Origin: Candidula unifasciata
Taxonomy: Eukaryota > Mollusca > Gastropoda > Stylommatophora > Geomitridae
Assembly: GCA_905116865.2 (NCBI GenBank)
Contig: CAJHNH020001112.1
Location: 684,671 to 748,670 of the forward strand
Length of the DNA stretch: 64,000 bases
Direction of reading: 5' to 3'
Within the stretch, counting starts at the first letter, position 1. Each line of letters opens with the position of its first letter. The notes beneath the pieces are model-generated. The model was given only the letters and a program-made list of their open reading frames with translations. It was not told where the DNA came from and did not search any database. Positions 61,351-64,000 of this stretch are shown piece by piece. The position numbers and the translations under genes were made by a program.

Positions 61351-61727
61351 CTAAATAAGAAGTTGTAAAATTAATAACATTTTAAGTCTTTCAGTACCAG
61401 AAGTTTTGCATCCGATGGTCAAGGGATGCCTTTACTACAATGTAAAATACATGACTTCCAAAAAAAGCAAATATGCAGTGCTGCATGATGACATGTCTAA
61501 CAAATTTTACCTGTTATACTCAAAGCAAATTGTAAAGATTCAATAACAAACAATGTGTGACTTTATGATTATGGGGAGTAACTAACTGCACATGATACGC
61601 TGACTGAGAAAGAAAGAACTGAGTTTAGAAAATTACCAAGTTGACATGGAATTTTCACCGCTAAAAGAAACAAAATGAAGTATAAATAAATTAAAAGTGA
61701 AATAAGGTTCCTACGAAGGGCTCATAA

Positions 61728-61870
61728 AATTCTTCTTCTTCTTCTGCGTTCATTCAAAGATGTAATTGCGTTGTGTCCGTTAACAGCATGGCTGCGATAT
61801 TTGCACCTTTCGGCCAACACATCCGACTTCTGCAGGCATTTATTGACCGGGCTAGCCTTCCCGATTGGGC
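61728..61870 (-). mobile_element. GAA-tailed SINE body (L type)
   Basis: On the plus strand the tail TTCTTCTTCTTCTGCGTTCA comes first, then GCATGGCTGCGATATTTGCA, CCTTTCGGCCAACACATCCG and GACCGGGCTAGCCTTCCC. It matches the body of 35338-35577. The tRNA head is missing. Confidence 0.72.
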
Positions 61871-62584
61871 TCATAATATAACAATAAAAGATAAGATTAT
61901 GAATGATGAAAGAAGAAGAATGGAGGTGAAGGCAGTTCTGGAGTGCATTAGAAAACAACAAATGAAACGGTCCAGTTATATAACATGGATGTCAGTAGAC
62001 AGTATACCACAGTAAGCAGTTATGTAGAGACCAGGTGGGAGTGAATAAGAGGTCAACCATACAAGCAACGGACAGAGAATAAATGAGGCCTGGGAATCCC
62101 CACTTATGAAGCGCACAAATTCCAATTCCAAGTTGTCCAACAAAAATTCCAAATCTGATCCTTTTTCAGCCGCCCGGAGGCCTGCTATATGAAGGAAGGT
62201 TCCTTGGCTGTCTTTTTTGTTTTCCTTTTATTTGTGGTGTGTAGTCACACATGATATTCGGGTTCTTTGCCTCCTTGCTGCGGTGTGGTGCTTATGGTTT
62301 TTTGGGTCTGGTGTGGTCCAGTTCTCTTAGTGATGATATCTATGGGTTTTAGCTGATTGTTGCTGGTGCTTGGTTTGCCTCGTGCTGATCGCTGTGCTGG
62401 TGCTGCTTGGTTGCCGTTCTTGAAGCCGCCGGGAAAAGCCAAACAAACACCAGGTCACAACGTCTCAAACAATGCTCTTTTTCAGGACAACCAGGGCCGT
62501 CACAATCTGTTGTTGTGATCAGCCCTTTTTTTTTTTTTCAACGGAGCGCACAAAAAGGCACTTTCCCATTAAATATACTTCACC

Positions 62585-62765
62585 TTGACACTGCAAGGTA
62601 CCAGAGGATCAAGAAGAAATGAGATGTGGAACCAAATTGTACACATAATAATGCAGCCACAAGTACCAACACAGGCACTACAACTAAAAAGACCTGATCT
62701 GAGACCAAGAGGGTACCCAAAGAGGATATGGACTGATAACATGCTACATCCTCACAGAATAACAA
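62585..62765 (+). pseudogene. LINE C-terminal scrap
   Basis: The plus strand carries LKRPDLRPRGYPKRIWTDNM, in the style of the (R/K)G(R/K)P..(R/K)W(T/I)D(N/D) motif near LINE C-termini. Only about 60 codons are recognisable. Confidence 0.55.
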
Positions 62766-62985
62766 TAGCTAGTGTTACCCACTCGGAAGGTTGTGAGTTC
62801 ATTTCCCTGCTGCGTCGTTCAGTTCATGAGTTCAATTTTTACAGAGAACCCTGGGGTTCTTTGCTGGGACTGTGGTGTTTGTGCTTGGTGCAACATTCTC
62901 GTCATGCTGTTAGGTAGCTATGCTGTGGAGAGAGACCGAGCCATATTTGATAAAACCTGGTGTCATAAAGTCGATCTTCTCAACT
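62765..62985 (+). mobile_element. G-type tRNA-headed SINE, forward
   Basis: AGTGTTACCCACTCGGAAGG, GTTGTGAGTTCATTTCCCTG (B box), TGTTTGTGCTTGGTGCAACA, AGGTAGCTATGCTGTGGAGA and GAGACCGAGCCATATTTGA. It shows the head that the three minus-strand copies carry at their far end. Confidence 0.7.
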
Positions 62986-63359
62986 TTAACTTTTAGCTAT
63001 TGAGTAGGGAACATCAAATTGTTTCTCCTCATGCCGATTAACAGTGAAGGTGGAAGTTGATGATGATGATTATTAAACCAACCATCTTAGATCTAGCAGA
63101 CGCTCATTAAAATTCCATGATGTGTGGCTATTTGGGTAGATGTTGAGAAGTGGTTGGATGTGGAACAACTCTGAGTGTTTACAACTCTTTACTGCATGAA
63201 TGAAAGTGTAAATTCCATGGTTATGTGAAATGGGAAAACAACAAATAAAATATTCTAGTGACTAATCACACCATTATTCTGAGCTTGGCTTTCACTGGTG
63301 ACTAAAAAGTCTAGTATGTCAGGACTGTGAAATTGCATTACCAACTCTAAACCTAGAAA

Positions 63360-63715
63360 TGTTGAGTCTTCTTCTTCCACCACACATGCCTACGTAGCAT
63401 TTTCAAAATTTTCTGGCCAGATACAATCTCAAACACTAAACTACTTGAAGCCACAAACCAAGAAACTTTAGACAGTGTGATAACCAAGAGAAGATGGAAA
63501 TGGCTTGGCGACGTAATGAGAATGAATCCTGATATACATGCCAAAACAGCTCTCACATAGATATCAGAGGGAAAGAGAAAAAAGGGGCGCCCAAAAACAA
63601 CATGGAGAGGAACGATAGAAAGTGACCTGAGTGTGGCATCTTTGACAAACTGCATTGAAGATTGCACAGGACAGGAAAGCATGGAAAGTACTCTCTGAAG
63701 CCTCATGTGCCTCAG
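63360..63715 (+). pseudogene. RTE-like LINE C-terminal remnant
   Basis: The plus strand encodes SVITKRRWKWLGDVMRMNPD, a stop, then SEGKRKKGRPKTTWRGTIES and DLSVASLTNCIED, the RRW.W.GH...M and GRP..TWR motifs of RTE-like C-termini. The upstream part is very decayed. Confidence 0.78.
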
Positions 63716-63721
63716 GAGAAC

Positions 63722-64000
63722 TGATTATTCTTCCTAGTGTTCACCAGCTGTAAATCTCGGGGGTAAGTTCTGGTTGTTCATCCACTTCTGGACTTTGGTC
63801 TTGTTCCTGTTCCAGAATTTGAGTTTTTTGTGCATATAATTTTTTTTTAATGCAGACTGTTGGTTCCTCACCTCTTAGGCAGATGCATTTTGACTTCAAA
63901 GTCCAAAGTCAACAACCCTAATTAGTAGACTTTCGGGACATGCTTGTTATGAGGACATTCGGTCTATTCTTTTTTCCCCCTACAATGGGGTCCTGGAACC
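63722..64000 (-). mobile_element. Family A repeat, runs off the right edge
   Basis: CACCAGCTGTAAATCTCGGG, TTCATCCACTTCTGGACTTT, TGCAGACTGTTGGTTCCTCA, CTTTCGGGACATGCTTGTTA and ATGGGGTCCTGGAACC at the window end. Confidence 0.78.

Noticed and set aside
62245..62622. Possible first dynein exons upstream of exon 1
   Set aside because: No dynein-like peptide or suitable splice pair was found in 61351-64000; the N-terminus must lie beyond the window.
1..64000. A novel multi-gene defence or biosynthetic system
   Set aside because: Everything coding that I can recognise belongs to one dynein gene or to mobile elements. There is no second host gene and no gene cluster.

Overview
This is a eukaryotic, intron-rich, repeat-rich animal genomic window with no bacterial features. 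Its one recognisable host gene lies on the minus strand and fills the whole window: an axonemal (ciliary) dynein heavy chain most like the DNAH5/DNAH8 (outer-arm gamma) class. I could join 33 internal exons (791 to 61350, 4,819 coding bases, about 1,606 codons) with compatible intron phases and no frameshift or internal stop. They cover the dynein tail (DHC_N1) and the start of the linker (DHC_N2). The protein N-terminus lies beyond the right edge, and the rest of the linker, the AAA+ motor ring, stalk and C-terminus lie beyond the left edge. Coding sequence is only about 7.5 percent of the window.

The introns are packed with decayed mobile DNA: (i) non-LTR retrotransposon remnants of at least two kinds, an RTE-like kind without RNase H (285-692, 4796-7003, 26500-27780, 47330-48032, 54180-54990, 56785-57112, 63360-63715) and an I-like kind with RNase H (9957-10625, 21470-21885, 24085-24850, 30270-31893, 52934-53400); (ii) DNA transposons: a Mos1-type mariner fragment at 1313-2046, a piggyBac relic at 12346-13883 with both ends and TTAA target sites, small TTAA-flanked MITEs, and a 162-bp hAT-like MITE that splits a tRNA-Ser-like gene at 51207-51458; (iii) several SINE-like families, the commonest (called family A here) present in about 16 copies, several with GAA-repeat tails; (iv) microsatellites, a six-copy 82-bp minisatellite and several local tandem duplications.

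The organism is an animal with motile cilia. The repeat mix (RTE-like and I-like LINEs, Mos1 mariner, piggyBac, many tRNA-headed SINEs, AT-rich introns) fits an invertebrate, perhaps a mollusc, but that is impression rather than proof.

I found no convincing undescribed multi-gene system. The most interesting points are the divergent DNAH5/8-type paralogue with extra acidic and serine-rich exons, a GC-AG intron supported by reading frame, a 305-bp duplication that copies a splice acceptor, the dated order of insertions at the split tRNA, and the shared GAA tails of LINEs and SINEs.
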